This document shows positions 1 through 11,866 of a stretch of 64,000 nucleotides of DNA, piece by piece; position 1 is the stretch's first letter, and the number at the start of each line of letters is the position of its first letter. A model generated the notes under the pieces. It was not told the DNA's origin, made no database searches, and was given only the letters and a program-made list of their open reading frames with translations. The position numbers and the translations under genes were made by a program. Source of the stretch: Marchantia polymorpha subsp. ruderalis (taxonomy: Eukaryota > Streptophyta > Marchantiopsida > Marchantiales > Marchantiaceae). Where the stretch lies: assembly GCA_037833965.1 (NCBI GenBank), contig AP031353.1:25856501-25920500 (forward strand). Direction: 5' to 3'.

Positions 1-640
1 GTGATGGATCGGATAAACAAAAGATTACGGGCTTCAGGTGGTGGAATGTTTCAAAAAATGGCGATGGAAGGGCACAAAGTCAAATTCAGTTTGCAGTTGC
101 TAATGAGTTGTCTTAGGGTGACAATTCTCCACACTAAAAGAATACTCCTCATCCTCTCATTTTTGTGAATTTAGAAAATGAAACTTCATATTTTGCAAAC
201 AATGGCTATCGATTACAATTTCACTCTTTGAACTTGAGTTTGGAAAATAATCCAGTTGCGCAATATCTTGTTGTCAGATTTTTGAAGATCCACAAAAACA
301 TACAGGCAAGATTTGTAAGAGTTGAAGAACGGCAGATAAAAATTGTAAACAAATTTAAAAAGCAAGTTGCATACATCTTAGTCGGAGATAAAATCTGACT
401 TATGCATCGCAATTTAAGAACTCATATTTGTCTCTTGCTCAACAAACTTCATTATCGTTGTGTTGAATATTTTTTTGTGAGTAAGCTGATCAAAAAAAGA
501 ACATACAGATTAAACATGCCATCATTTATGAAAATTCATCTAGTGTTTCATGTTTCTTTGCTTGAGTCATATAAAAAATTGATTATTTTGGGACGGTTTT
601 CAGCACCTACATCTCTAATCAAGATTATTAGACAATAAGA
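1..640 (+). mobile_element. Ty3/gypsy pol fossil, end of integrase
   Basis: Broken remnant of a Ty3/gypsy polyprotein. What is seen: a stretch around 165-398 reads like the integrase C-terminal part of plant gypsy elements (a TSYFANNGY-like block, then a RQ-rich helix and a VGDKI-like end). A second stretch around 402-600 resembles the block just before the chromodomain region (RLNMPSFMKIHLVFHVSLLE). That order is typical of chromovirus-type gypsy pol. No LTR could be placed beside it. It is heavily decayed with several breaks, so it is old. The left side is cut by the window edge. Confidence 0.8.
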
Positions 641-1690
641 ATTTGAAGTTTCTAAAACCAACAACTTCCTTATCAATTAAACAAGATTAAAATAGCTTGT
701 ACGTCAGCAAGGCTATGTGATAAGTAAGCAAAATTGAAAACCTATTGCTAATCTTGCTAACACTCCCAAAATGACCAAAAAAATTTATCCTCAAGATCCG
801 ACAAAATCAAGGATCAAAGATATTGAATCCAACACGTCTTGACCAACTGCAATACTAAATCTAGCTATAATTATGTCACGTTGAATGCTATATTGAGTCT
901 TTTGAGAAAAAACTCTTCAATTTTAATCTTTTTTTGGTTTTTTTCTGAGTTATTTATTTAATTTAGTATTTTCTTTTATCATAGAGGAGCCGTCCGCAAC
1001 TCTTTGTTCCTAATTTGAGGTGAAAACTTCCACTTGCCACTAAGTCAAACCGTAGATTTACTCAATATAATGAAAATTATATCATTTAGTCATATCAATC
1101 AAAGATAACATGTAGTTTAAGTGTTATTTTCTTAGAATCTGGACTTTGAAATGAGACAAAATAGTAAAATTCATCATGTTTCTAAAACTATTTTGATTTT
1201 GCAAAGTATAGATTTAATAAATAAAACTTAGTCATGATTAAATTAATAATAAACCATGGTCAACTCTTTGATTTATTTTACTAGTAATTCACACATGCAA
1301 CTACTAATCTTGTAGATCAAAGAAGTATATTTGGAGATCACTTCTCAGAGACAAAATGTTGCTCAAGAAGGTGAAGATGGTTTCATTTAACAATTACAAG
1401 AAGTGCAAAAACAAATATGAGAAGAAGTTTTTCAAACTCAGAATTGAAGCTGAAAAAACTGGAGAACATATTGACCAATCTCTGGAAAAATTAACTGATG
1501 AGACTAGCAAATCTGATGAGGTTGTGAGGATTTTGAACTTGTACAAGTTATAGAAAACTCAAGTTGAATCTTCAATCTATAATTGTATAATAACACAACA
1601 ATACAAATTGAAGTTTGCATGATGTAAAAGTATCCAAAGAATAAAAATTTATGAATTAGCCTAGAACCGGAACTAGAAGTTGTGGTACTT
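641..1690. other. AT-rich spacer before unit A1
   Basis: No gene is recognised here. The stretch is AT-rich and holds only a short Lys/Glu-rich reading frame (1356-1553, 65 aa) without recognisable motifs. It may be the decayed downstream part of the gypsy fossil on its left. The last five bases (1686-1690, TACTT) are the left target duplication of A1. Confidence 0.5.
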
Positions 1691-2002
1691 TGTGGTACCC
1701 CACTTTTGGTAATTTTGAGGAAATTAAAACATTTTTGGAAAACTGTACCCTAGCAGCAATGTAAATAGCCTTCGGTGCATCAAAACAGAGTGAATTCGGA
1801 AGATCGCGGGGATTCTCAAGGGATCTCGTAGAATCTAGGAGTTGGGTGCAGCAGTAAGGACGGGCACCACCCTCCCTGCGAGCTCTGCAGTTAGGATCCC
1901 TACGGCGCAAGGCGCAAAACCCGCCTTCGGAGCTACGTCCGCGGCGGTAGGGAAATCCTTCATATTTAGGTCAACCCCCGGATGCCTTGACCTAGTTAGG
2001 GC

Positions 2003-2039
2003 CTCGTTGGAAAGAGTTCGACGCACTGATTCCAACGAG
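2003..2039. repeat. Conserved hairpin module in A1 leader
   Basis: Perfect 10-bp inverted repeat CTCGTTGGAA / TTCCAACGAG around a 17-nt spacer. The same module is in A2 (24555-24591), in more decayed form in A3, A4, A5 and B, and three times in the unrelated-looking insert D. In most copies it is followed by an AACGGAT...GAGTTATGA-like stretch. Confidence 0.7.
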
Positions 2040-2933
2040 CCCAAGAACGCCAACAGCGGATAAGGACTCCGGGAATTATGAAGGTTGTAAGATACTCAGC
2101 TCTTCGCCTGCGCACAGGCGGAGAAGTTTTGTCCTATGCGCGGACGAAGGAAGTTCGCCTGTGCACAGGCGAAATAGGGTTTGAGGTAGGTGCGAAGTTC
2201 GCCTACGCACAGGCGTCCGCTTGTGCACAGGCGCTTCGACGTCGGCGGGAAATCCGCCTTGGGCCCTAGAAATGCGCCTTGTGAGGTAGAAATTGTACGG
2301 CGCCTTCTGCGCCAGCGCAGCGCCGCGGGCGAGCAAGGAGCCGCCAGAATAGTCAAATCCGTACGGACCGTACGGACGGGACGGATGGATGCGCTCTTAG
2401 ACGGACGGAGTTGCGGTGGCGGAAGCGCCGACGAAGAGACAAGGAACGGACAGTCTGGACGGAGACGGCTGACCGCTGACCGTCAACGCCTTCGGACGGT
2501 GACGGAGACGGCTGACCGTCAACGCCTTCCGCGCCAGCGCGTTGCCGCGGACGGAATTTGCCTGCGCACAGGTGAGCGCCTGTGCACAGGAGGATGAAGT
2601 TCCGCGCCGGCGGAGAATCCGCCGAGGAGTCTGCCTGCGCACAGGTGGGAGTTGAACTTTTGTCCGACATGCGGACACACGCGTCGAGGCAGAAGGGGAT
2701 TGGCTGAGGAGCGGTACGAACGAGTGTACCGCGCAAGGCGGAAAACTCGCCTTCGGCGCTGCGCACCCATGTCCGCGGTGTAGTACGCTCGCGGAGTTCA
2801 AATCCGCCAATTCGAGCGTGAGAGTTTAATCGGCGACGGCGGAGCGTGAAGCCGCGCGTGAGAGCGGAGACCGTTTCAGCGTAGAGCCGGCGCGGCCATC
2901 AATTGAGACGTCCTCCACGAGCAAGAGCCGACC

Positions 2934-4258
2934 ATGACCTTCGACCGGGCGGCGAAGAGCGTCCCATTCTTGAATTCGCGATTCCATTCTCTTGTGCGAG
3001 CTGCGCGCGTCCATCTGCTGGCTGCTAAGCATTCTCGACATCGCCGCACAGAGGATTTCTTGGTGATTGAGGGAGAAGTGAGTGCGCGTGATTTGGAATT
3101 GAGGGCGATTAGAGTTTGCCGAGGAAGAAAGGGGCTCGAGCGGTGCGGAAGTAGAATGAGCGGGCGAGCGAACTCCAGGAACGCAATGACGAGACCGGGC
3201 CGATTGCGGATGTTGCCGCTTCGTCTACCACAGAACGGGCTGCGCGCTTTCGAGGAGCGCTTGATAGCAAGAAAGCTCGATTTCTTGCTATGGGGATGGA
3301 ACTACATCTGTGCGGATATGGTGCGCGAGTGGCTAGAGCCACAGGGACCACCCTCACGCGGATTGCGTCCGCATGTTGATCGGTGGACAGTCCAAGATTG
3401 GGCGCAGGCATTGGGAAGATGTGCCGGCATGCCAGGGCATCTCCTCTTCGACAGTGAGAGCATCAAGGTGACCAAGCAGGAAGAGGCGCAATTTGTGGAG
3501 CTGTTCAAGACCGGGAGGTCTACCAAGAATGGGTACAGGACCCGCGATTACAAGGATCGATTCCGCCGGAATTTGTCCGCGGCGCTGATGCAATTACTGC
3601 AGCCACACCGCGCCTGCTACGTCACATTGTGGCAGGTCTCTTTTGTGGAGTGCGTCATCGAGGGAACTCCAATTCACTGGGCGAGCATCCTGCACAGGGT
3701 GATGCGACAGCACGCTTTTGAGGAGAAGGGGGGAACTCTAAACCATCTCTCTCCTTTCCTCATCAATTTTTATCGACAGCGGAATTGTTTGACAGCGGCG
3801 GAGCTTGAGCGTTTTCCGCCGTTGTCCGTCGACCATCCCGGGAAGTATGTGCGGGAGAATGAGGTCGACACTGATGCAGAGGAGTCACCGACTTCTACTC
3901 CGTCAAGGCGGAGGGACGAAGGGAGGAACACTCCTGCAGCACGAGCGCCGCGGAAGCGGCGATGGAGAGAGGAGTCCGAAGAGGAGCAGCATCAAGAACC
4001 CTCTGCTCCCATTCGACCGCGGCCGTTGTACGAGTCATACAGCCGGCCGAAGCAGAAGGCACGCAGACTGGTGTTACCAGCCAACAGTGCGGACACGGCG
4101 ACGATTGCGACGGAGAAAGGAAGTGCGTCGCCAGAGAAGAATGAGGAAGCGCGGATGTCCGCAGGAGCAACGGACCATGCTGCAGCCTCGACGGGCGAGA
4201 GGCCGCCTACGGGCCAAGGGCCTCCGGAGTTACCACGTGCGTTGCGAACAGGTGTTCC
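2934..4258 (+). pseudogene. A1 ORF, N-terminal part up to the B1 insertion
   Basis: First part of the subfamily A protein, beginning at the same Met (MTFDR) as the whole copy in A2. It contains the conserved N-terminal block with LDFLLWGWN, ADMVREWL, RDYKDRFRR, LLQPHR and EEKGGTLNHLSPFLI, followed by the Pro/Arg/Glu-rich linker. The coding stretch stops being A1 sequence at 4258, where element B1 begins. I recognise no reverse transcriptase, protease, integrase or transposase catalytic signature. From memory it may be a distant match to the 'putative plant transposon protein' domain (PF20167). It is an element gene rather than a host gene. Confidence 0.75.
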
Positions 4259-4493
4259 TGTAATAACCCACCAAAGGCTAAAACTGCAGTATGGTGGTAA
4301 AAAGATCGAACCCACAGGGACAGAGGCAACACACAGAGTAAAAGTGTCACGTTTAACAGACTTTTGTAGAGTTTGAATTCTAGGCGACTGTCACTCCCAT
4401 AAATACTGCAGTGCTCGACTCGGAGGCTCGACTCGGAGGAGGATCTCAACTCGGAGGATGCTCGGAGGATGCACGGTACAGCGTGGTCACTCA

Positions 4494-4515
4494 ACACACA
4501 CACACACACACACAC
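4494..4515. repeat. (AC)n microsatellite in B1 tail
   Basis: About eleven AC dinucleotides in the tail of B1. The same position holds a (GT)n or (AC)n tract in A1 (11721-11742), A2 (29202-29223), A3 (34373-34394), A4 (about 43293-43317), A5 (60518-60537) and B2 (about 53209-53224), so the tract is an inherited part of the unit and not a chance microsatellite. Confidence 0.9.
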
Positions 4516-5219
4516 CTGAAACTGGCAAAAAGCACAACTCGGAGGTCGGTCAGGACCTCCGCTTCGGATTTCAGGAGGAAAGTGTCTCACGAGTTCACTC
4601 AGAGGTTCTGCAGGTAGTGCCTCCCACTCCGGCTTTTACTGCCCTTCCGCCAGGAACTAGCGGGGGTACCCGGACTGGACTTCCCACTTCGGAACGAAGC
4701 CTCTACATACGCCGTGGACGTCACCCTCGACTATCACACCAAACGCAGGGAGTGCAGACCCGACTGAGAACTTACTGAAAACACGATCCAGTAACACACA
4801 CACAACCTGAATTACAAACCAAGGTTTACACGAAGTAATGAAACTTCACATTGGCATTCAGGGGAAACTTCCCGTAGGAGTACAATCAGGATATGTCACT
4901 CGAAGGAGGAAGGGGGAACTGTTCAAGTATCTAACTCGCAGCCGGCTCTGAGCATCAGAAATCACCCGCAGGTGCAGATCCGCACTACTCAAGTCTCTAA
5001 CCGGGTACTAGCTCTGAACATTCAGCCGAAGGCCTTCAACTACAACATACGGTAACTTCGCTATGCTGCAGCTTCCCTACGTGGTGCCAGGACCAAAATG
5101 CACAAACACGTCAAGAAAGTGAGTTCCTGATCTGCACTTCCGAAACTGGAAGAGTCCCAAGGCAAAACGCCTTGATCTACTTTATACCCTCAAAAGATCC
5201 TAACTAGCACTACGCTATC

Positions 5220-7934
5220 CTATCTACTACTCGCAGCATCTGCGCGAAACCAAACTACTCTACTGCACTCGGCTGATCCGGTGCTGCGCCTCCTGCGCGC
5301 CGGACTGCTCCGCTTACTGTCTCTACCTTGCCAGTCTTCCGACCGGCTGCGTAACCCCAGGCGTCGGAGCGCTGTGGTGACTTCCGACTGCAAGTGCGCC
5401 ATAGTGTCGCGCGCACCCGACAAGAAGGTTTCTAATTTTCTCGCCACTCGCCGCCGACTCCGACTGTCACCCTCCGTCAATGCCGCCGCCCGAAGCTCGA
5501 ACTCCCTGAGTGTGATCCTCTCTTGAGCTGCCACCTCCCAATGGGCGTATCCTTTTAGACAACGAGTCACCTGTGTCGCCAACTCTCCTCGCGCCCTGCA
5601 GCTGCTCTCCACCTCTGCCAGCTGCATTTCTGCTTCCGCACGTTGTGCCCTCAAATCCGAGCACTCGGATTGCAAGTTGCGCAACAACTCCTCATCCTCC
5701 TTGCGGGCTCTTTGACTTTCTTCTAAGGCGCGCGTCTGGCGCGTAAGCTCGGCTGCTAGGACTTGGTTTTGTCTCCGCTCCTCCTGCAATTCCGACTCGA
5801 TCTTTGCCCGTATTAGCTCGGCATCCGCCTGACTTTTCGTCGCCGCATCCTTCCTCTGCTGCTGCAAGGCTTGGTATAGCTTCTGTGTGACCGCCAGGTG
5901 TTGTCGGAGGGCGGTGTTCCTATCCACATATACTCCGCACCTAGAGGCCCACTTTGCCACCTTGCTCCTCGTCCTTCGCCTGATAGTCTCCACATAAGAC
6001 TGCGGTTTTAAAGCACTTGCGTATTTGGATGTCTTGCGATCCAGATATCGCAGGAGTGGAACTATCTGTTCGCACAGCACTCCTGTTGGCGTTTTCTGTA
6101 CCGAATCCGCTTCCTGTTCTTCCGAGCTCGTCTCATCCTCAGTCTCGAGGATTTCAGTCGCCACCGAATCCCTTGGCGACTCCCTGGAACTGTGGCGCGC
6201 AGCAGCTTCCGCTGCGACTGCTGCTCCACTGCCTGCTAAAATATCCAGGGCAGTGGGAGATCCCACTGCTTGAGCCCCTGTTCCGGCTCGATCTTCGGTT
6301 TCTGAAGGGGTCGACGCCGCAGTGACTCTTGTCACTCTTGCACCGCCCACTTCTGCTGCCTGTCCTTCCAGCGCAATCTGCGCGGAAGATGTCCTCGCTG
6401 AAGGTGCGTCCGCCGAAGGCGTCCGCACACTGGTCGTTGGCCCCATCCGTCTCGCAGTCGGCGAATCCGGCCGACTCTCTGTTGTCCGACTCGCAGTCGG
6501 CCGACCAGCAGTTTTCCGACTGGGAGTCGGATACACCCTGCGCGTCTTGACTCCACTTGGCCTGCTTGCTAGTGGCGTTTTCCCAGAAGTGCCTTCCGCC
6601 GAAGACGACCCTCTGAGGATTGTTGGCTCGTCAGCCAAACTCTCTTCTGCTTCCGGCCTGCTGTCCGGTTCAACGCGCCGTTCAGTTGGCCTTCCTTCCG
6701 CTTGTCGGCCTTCAGTCATCCGACTCGCAGTCGGCCGACTGTCAGTCCGTCCATCTCCTCCCGAAGGCCGTGGTGCCTTCTGTGCAGAGGTATCTGCCGT
6801 CTTCCCTAGAATCTTAGCGATTATCTCCTCCTGTGTGAGATTCCGCCGGGTCGGAGTTCGCCCGGTCTCCTCAGTACCAGTTGGCATTTTGCGTGCCCTC
6901 TGTTTTGGTCGACTGTGAGGCTCGGGGGTGGGCCGACCACGAGTCGGCGCAGCTGGCACTTCCGGCTGCCTGTCCTCAGGTCTCTCATCCCACTTCCGCT
7001 TTCGCGGAATGCGCTCACTTCGACGTTCTTCTGCTGCTCTTGCTGGAGCCGGAGCCGGAGGCGTGCTGGCAGGTTCCTCGTCCGGATCCGTGTCTACTTC
7101 GGCCTCCCTCGAATATCTACCTGGATAGTTCCGGGTCAGCTGCGGAAACCGTGTTTTCTCAGCATTTGTCAAACATCCCATCGCCCGATAAAACACGATC
7201 AAGTAAGGCGAGAGATGATTGAGGGTTCCTCCTTTCTCTTCTTGCGCATGTTGGCGCGTCACCTTCCACAGGAGCCGTGCCCAATGCACTGGAGCTCCTG
7301 ACAACACTAGCTCCACAAATTCTACCTGCCAACCATGCATGTAAGCGGTCTTGGTCGGCTGCAATATCTGCAGCAATGCAGTCGCGACATTTCTCCGCAA
7401 TCGATCTTTGTAATCCCGTGTCCGGAAACCGTTCTTGGGATGCCTGGCAACTTTGAAGAGCTCATTGTAAGAGACTTCTTCCTCCTGGAACACCTTCACG
7501 CTATCGGCCTCGAAGAGGAGATCCCCTTCCTCGCCGGCACACCTGCCCAACACCTGCGCCCAGTTGCAAATGTCCCATCTCTCTGGGTGTGGGCGGAATC
7601 CGCGAGAGGGCTTGTGTCTCTCCTGCAGATACTCGCGCACCATCTCCGGACATGTCTAGTTCCACCCCCATAGGAGAAAATCGAGCTTCAGCCTCAGCAG
7701 CACATCTTGAAATGCGCGTAGACCGATCTGCGGCACCCTGAGTGGAGACACTCGCAGCTGGGGAACCTTCGACATTGCGTTGCCTGCACACACAAACGTT
7801 CTCCCTTTCGCTCGCTCTCTCACAATCGCCACTGCGCGTCGGCCGCTCAAGCACTGACTGCTCACTCTCTCTGCGCTCAAGCTCAAGATCGCTACTCGCA
7901 ATTCTCTCCAAGGTCTGCCAAGATCCTTGCGCAA
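5220..7934 (-). pseudogene. B1 ORF, coiled-coil element protein
   Basis: Subfamily B version of the element protein. The N-terminal block keeps LDFLLWGWN, EMVREYL, LGRCAG, RDYKDRLRR, LQILQP and EEKGGTLNHLSPYLI. The linker differs completely from that of subfamily A (repeats built on RPTASR-like and TESRP-like words). The C-terminal half keeps YLDRKTSKYA, a long coiled coil, LRAQRAEAE, CLKGYAHWEVAAQE and LGLRSRSEDWQGR, then a basic SPARRRRSTGSAE tail. About one break separates the first ~90 residues from an 807-residue run. No enzymatic motif is visible. Confidence 0.75.
6486..6734. repeat. Subfamily B palindromic words inside the ORF
   Basis: Three short interrupted palindromes, each 6-bp arms around 3 nt: CCGACTCGCAGTCGG at 6486-6500, CCGACTGGGAGTCGG at 6516-6530, and the first word again at 6720-6734. 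They lie inside the linker part of the B1 ORF and repeat in B2. Subfamily A uses a different word at comparable places (see the A2 entry at 24748). Confidence 0.8.
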
Positions 7935-9140
7935 CTCGTCTCCGCACTATCTACTCTCACTGCAGGTCGCTCCGCCCTTGTGCGTAATCTTGGAAACTGG
8001 AAATCGCAAAATCAAGAATGAGAGAATGAGACTGGAGCGCAGTCTTTTCTTCTCCGATTTCAAGAACGTCCAACGTTCTTACTGGTTACAACGTACGCAG
8101 CCGGCTATACGGCTTAACGGTTCGCCCTTTGCATGCGCGAATTCACGTCTCCGCACTGCGCGCATTCGCATGCGTAAATGTTGAATTCTCCCGCCGCCGC
8201 CACCTTCCGGACTCGAGTCCGCTGCAGGGTATACGTCGGCCCTGTTGTCTTTTCCTAACCCGTCCCTCACCTGAGGCGTGTCGCCGCTGGTGCGTTCATT
8301 ATCCGTCGGCGCCTTGCTGGAGGCGCACATCTAGTCGGAGCGAATTACGCCGGCGCGCAGTCGTACCGTTTATTTTGTCGTTTATGCCTCGTCCGTTGCT
8401 GCCGGCGCATATCCGCCAGCGCAACTCATGCCAGCGCATCCGGCCGTCAGCGCCACGTCGGAGGCGTACATCCGACCGGCGCTTTCCTTCCATGAACAGC
8501 CGCCAAAGGCGCTTCCGAATCTGAGTTGGTTTCCTCCTATGAGCGCGTGATTCCGCCGAAGGCGCATCGCCGAGGGCGTACGGGAATCCTTTCCGGTTGT
8601 GAACCCTAGCGCGAACGGCGCATGTCCGGCTACGAGTTTTCCGACGCTCATAACTTCTCCGTCCCTGATCCATCTCCAACGCTCTTGGGCTCGTTAGAAC
8701 AAGCGTCTCAAGCTCTTTCTAATGCAACTTCAACCAACTGGATCTACCGTGTATCCTGATCGTTATGAAGGTTTTCCCTTTCCGCGCTAGCGGCGCTTCG
8801 CCGAAGGCGCACTCATGGTCAGACGCCTTTAGAGGTCCGGGCCCTTCTCCTGACGTCTTTAGCAAAACCTCCTCCTGAGGTGTCTGCGCCGGAAGCGTAG
8901 CTTCCTTATACGCTGGAGGCGCGTGAGTAGAGACACCTCAGAAAAGGAGCTTTTGCCGAAGGCGCCGAAGACATTGGCTTTGGTACATCCGACTACGTGA
9001 TTCTTTGTGTCCTCGTGACGATCTCATCAATCCACTCTATTTAACGTACCCTTTTCTAACTACAAACACTGCTTCGGTACTAGTTTTCTAAAATTGTTTA
9101 AATTCTGCAAAAAAAACAAAAAGTGTGTTACCACAGTTCC

Positions 9141-10926
9141 GTTTGCGCACAGGCGAGCCTCCGCGGACGGACGAGCTTCCGCGGACAGACGATCACAAGT
9201 GGATGTAGACCTACGCCTACGCGTGGGAAGAAGCAGTCCGCCTATGCACAGGCGCTCGCCTGTGCTCAGGTCGCCTGTGCACAGGTTACCTCCACACGTG
9301 CCGCCTGTGCACAGGCAGGAATCACCCCCGTTCCAACGTAAGAAGGGGAAGGAACCGGCGGAAGAGCCGCCTACGAGACACCGGCCTTCGGGGCCAGACC
9401 CTCCGGCGCACAACGCGCCGCGATTTGCGCCTTCGGCGCCAGGGCCTTCGAGCCGAGGAGATACGAGCAGGGAGCGTGCGGAGGCCGCACCATCGGCGGT
9501 AGGGCCTCAGGGCCAAGGGACATCGGGCGAGCGGCCCCCGGCCATGTCGCCTTTGGCGATGAACGTCCGCGGCGCTACGCCTGCGGCGGACAAGGCGCCG
9601 GCATTTGCGCCTGCGCACAGGCCAAGCACAGCCCCCGCGGACCGATCAAGGGAGCAGCAACAGGCGGAGGAGCGGAGTGACTGTCCGCGGGATGAAATTT
9701 CGGTGCGCGATGCGCAATCAAACCCCGCGCAGCCACCCTCCGCTCGATCGCCTTCGGCGGCGGACGTCGGCGGCAGAGAGGATACGGTAGACGACCAACA
9801 AGCGGGCGGCGGGGATGCAGCACGGGCACATTCGCCTACCGCCTTAGACATTTTGGCGAAGAGCAGCGAGGCTGCAGCCGTGCCTTCGCAGGCAGCACAC
9901 GTCGACGACGTGCAGCCCCACTCGGGTCAGTCGCCGACGCAATCAATGGCGACTGAAATTCTCCACTCGGATGATGACGACGGAGGCTCCACCGAAGAAA
10001 TGTCAGGAGCAGGGGACACCGAGGAGGAGGAGGAGGAAATTGTTGGAGCGCCGGCGGCGGCGCTCTCTGAGCAGGTGATTCCGTTGCTGAGGTATTTGGA
10101 TCGCAAAGTCGATAAATACGCCGACCCACTTCAGCCGGGATCTTACATCGAGTTAGTGCGCAGGCGGACTCGCACTAAAGTCCACACCAGCAAGCTACTA
10201 GCTAGAGTGGACCAGGAGTTGAGGGAATTGAAGGAGAAGCATGAATGCTTGTGGGGTCAGTATAAACTTAATCAGAAATTCTACAAGTACTCCGAGAAGG
10301 TGAGGGATGGGAAACTGGAAGAGCTCACCAAGGAGCAGGTGAAGGTCACAGAAGCACTAATTTCTGAGCAGGCCCAGAATCGGATTTTGTTAGAGGAGCT
10401 CGTGCGACAGACGCGGTTGTTAGAACAGTGTCAGCTCGCACGACAGGCGGATGAGGATGTAATCCGCAGGCTACAGTCAGAGTGTGGCGAATTGAGAGCG
10501 CAACGTGCTGAGGCCGAATCGCAATTAGTGGTAATTGAAGAGGATCGCAGGAAGGAGGCAGACCGCACAAAGGTGGAGACGGCGAGGCGTGTCGCCCACT
10601 GTCTCAAGGGCTACGCCCACTGGGAAGTGGCGGCGCAGGAGAAACTCACACTGCGTGAGTTTGAACTTCGCGCGGCCGGGTTGTTGTCAGGCGACAGCAG
10701 GAGTCGGCGGAAGGTAGCAAAGAAGCTCTACGCTTTTCTGTCGAAGGCGCGGGATACCATGTCCGCCCTCGAAGTGGAGGTGTCCGCGGCGTTGCAGCGA
10801 TTGGGACTGCGCAGTCGAGCGGAAGACTGGCAGGGTAGGGAGTTAGTGCGCGGCAGTCCGTCGCGCAGGAGACGTAGCACAGGTTCCGCGGAGTGTAGTG
10901 TAGCGTGGTTCCGTGCAGGCGTGTAG
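9141..10926 (+). pseudogene. A1 ORF, C-terminal part after the B1 insertion
   Basis: Second part of the A1 protein, resuming directly after the right GTTCC duplication of B1. It starts in the Pro/Arg-rich linker (FAHRR, VHRQESPPFQR), runs through an acidic DDDDGG..EEEEEE stretch, then the conserved YLDRKVDKYADPLQPGSY block, a long heptad-rich coiled coil with LSEELVRQTRLLEQ-like text, CLKGYAHWEVAAQEKLTLRE, and the basic end SPSRRRRSTGSAE. The basic tail could be a nuclear localisation signal (inference). Confidence 0.75.
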
Positions 10927-10962
10927 CGTAGTGCAGTGTAGTGCTAGTTAGGACTTAGAAGG

Positions 10963-10991
10963 TATAAAATAGTTCCAGGCGTTTTGCCTGG
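10963..10991 (+). promoter_or_regulatory. TATA box and adjacent palindrome of A1
   Basis: TATAAAA at 10963-10969 lies 37 bp after the ORF stop. Six bases beyond it comes a perfect hairpin with arms CCAGGC / GCCTGG and loop GTTTT (10975-10991). The arrangement is the same in A2 (28447 and 28459-28475), A3 (35145-35151 and 35123-35139, minus strand) and, more loosely, in A5 (59757), B1 (5180-5186) and C (near 62105). In an LTR this would be the promoter at the U3/R border. Confidence 0.65.
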
Positions 10992-11382
10992 GGTTCTTTC
11001 CCAAACTCAGAAGTGCAGATCAGGAGTCCATTTCCTCTGCGTGTTTGTGTCCTTAAGTTTTGTCACCACGCATGAAGAGTTACAACTTAGCGTTCCGCAT
11101 TTTGTAGCTGAAGGCCTTCGGCCGAATGTTCAGAGCTAGTACATTGGTTAGAGACTTGAGTAGTTTGGATCTACACCTGCGGGTGACTGCCGATGCTCAG
11201 AGCCAGTGACTAGTTAAATACTTGAACAGTTTCGCCCCTACACCTTCAAGTGTTTCTTTCTGATTGTACTCCTTTGGGATTTTTCCCCTGAATGCCAAAG
11301 TGAAGTTTTGTTACTTCGTGTAAGCCTTGGTTGCAAATTCAGGTTACGCTGCAGCAGGTGCCTTCAGGGTAACCCCTGTAGT

Positions 11383-11866
11383 ATTTCTGGGAATGACAAG
11401 TGCCTGAGAATTCAAACTCTTCAATAGACTGTTGTTGTGTTACTGGAATGTTTCTCCGTGAGTCCTTCAGTGCGGACCTGTGTTCTCTGCGCGTTTTGTG
11501 AGTTGAGAGTGTTGTTCACCGCATCTGAGTGACTTCGATCCGAAGTAGGCAGTCCAAACCGGGGTTCCTACGCTAGCAGCAAGCTAGCGGAAGTGTTGTA
11601 AAAGCCGGAGTTGGGAGTCACTACCCGTAGCTTCGCTGAGTGTACTCTCGAGAGAACTTCCCCCTGAAATCTTGAGTAGAGGTCCTAACGGATCTCTGGG
11701 TTGTGTTTCTGTAGTTTCAGGTGTGTGTGTGTGTGTGTGTGTTACGCTGCACTGTGCGACCTCCGAGTGCGCTCCGAGTGGACACTTGCAGTATTTCTGG
11801 GAGTGACAGTCGCCTGAGAATTCAAACTCCTCAATAGTCTGTTAAACGTGACACTTTGTACCCTGT
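11383..11866 (+). repeat. Duplicated block in the A1 tail
   Basis: A block of about 55 bp containing TATTTCTGGGA.TGACA and CCTGAGAATTCAAACTC occurs twice, at about 11383-11435 and 11793-11845, 410 bp apart. The same pair is seen in A2, A3, A4, A5 and C, so the duplication predates the split of the subfamilies. B keeps one clear copy. Confidence 0.8.

Larger units (their letters stand above)
4259..9135 (-). mobile_element. Unit B1, subfamily B, nested in A1 ORF
   Basis: 4877-bp unit on the minus strand. On the plus strand it runs from TGTAATAACCCACC to GTGTTACCACA. The target duplication GTTCC lies at 4254-4258 and 9136-9140. The uninterrupted target is seen in A2 at 26623-26627, which confirms the boundaries to the base. 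Parts in minus-strand order: leader (about 9135-8060), ORF (about 7934-5220), TATA-like site (5180-5186), tail (about 5180-4259) with an (AC)n tract at 4494-4515. It is almost identical to B2. Its own ORF is nearly whole, with about one break. It is younger than A1, since it sits inside it. Confidence 0.88.

Noticed and set aside
1356-1553. 65-aa Lys/Glu-rich frame
   Set aside because: Too short and compositionally biased; nothing supports expression or homology.
2078-2810. Many overlapping Arg/Ala-rich frames in unit leaders, on both strands
   Set aside because: Palindromic GC-rich words lack stop codons in all frames; the frames do not start or end at conserved points between copies.
6322-6918. 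198-aa frame antisense to the B1 ORF (and its twin at 55033-55629 in B2)
   Set aside because: It is the mirror of the linker in a high-GC palindromic region; its sequence has no domain, and the conserved protein blocks lie on the other strand.
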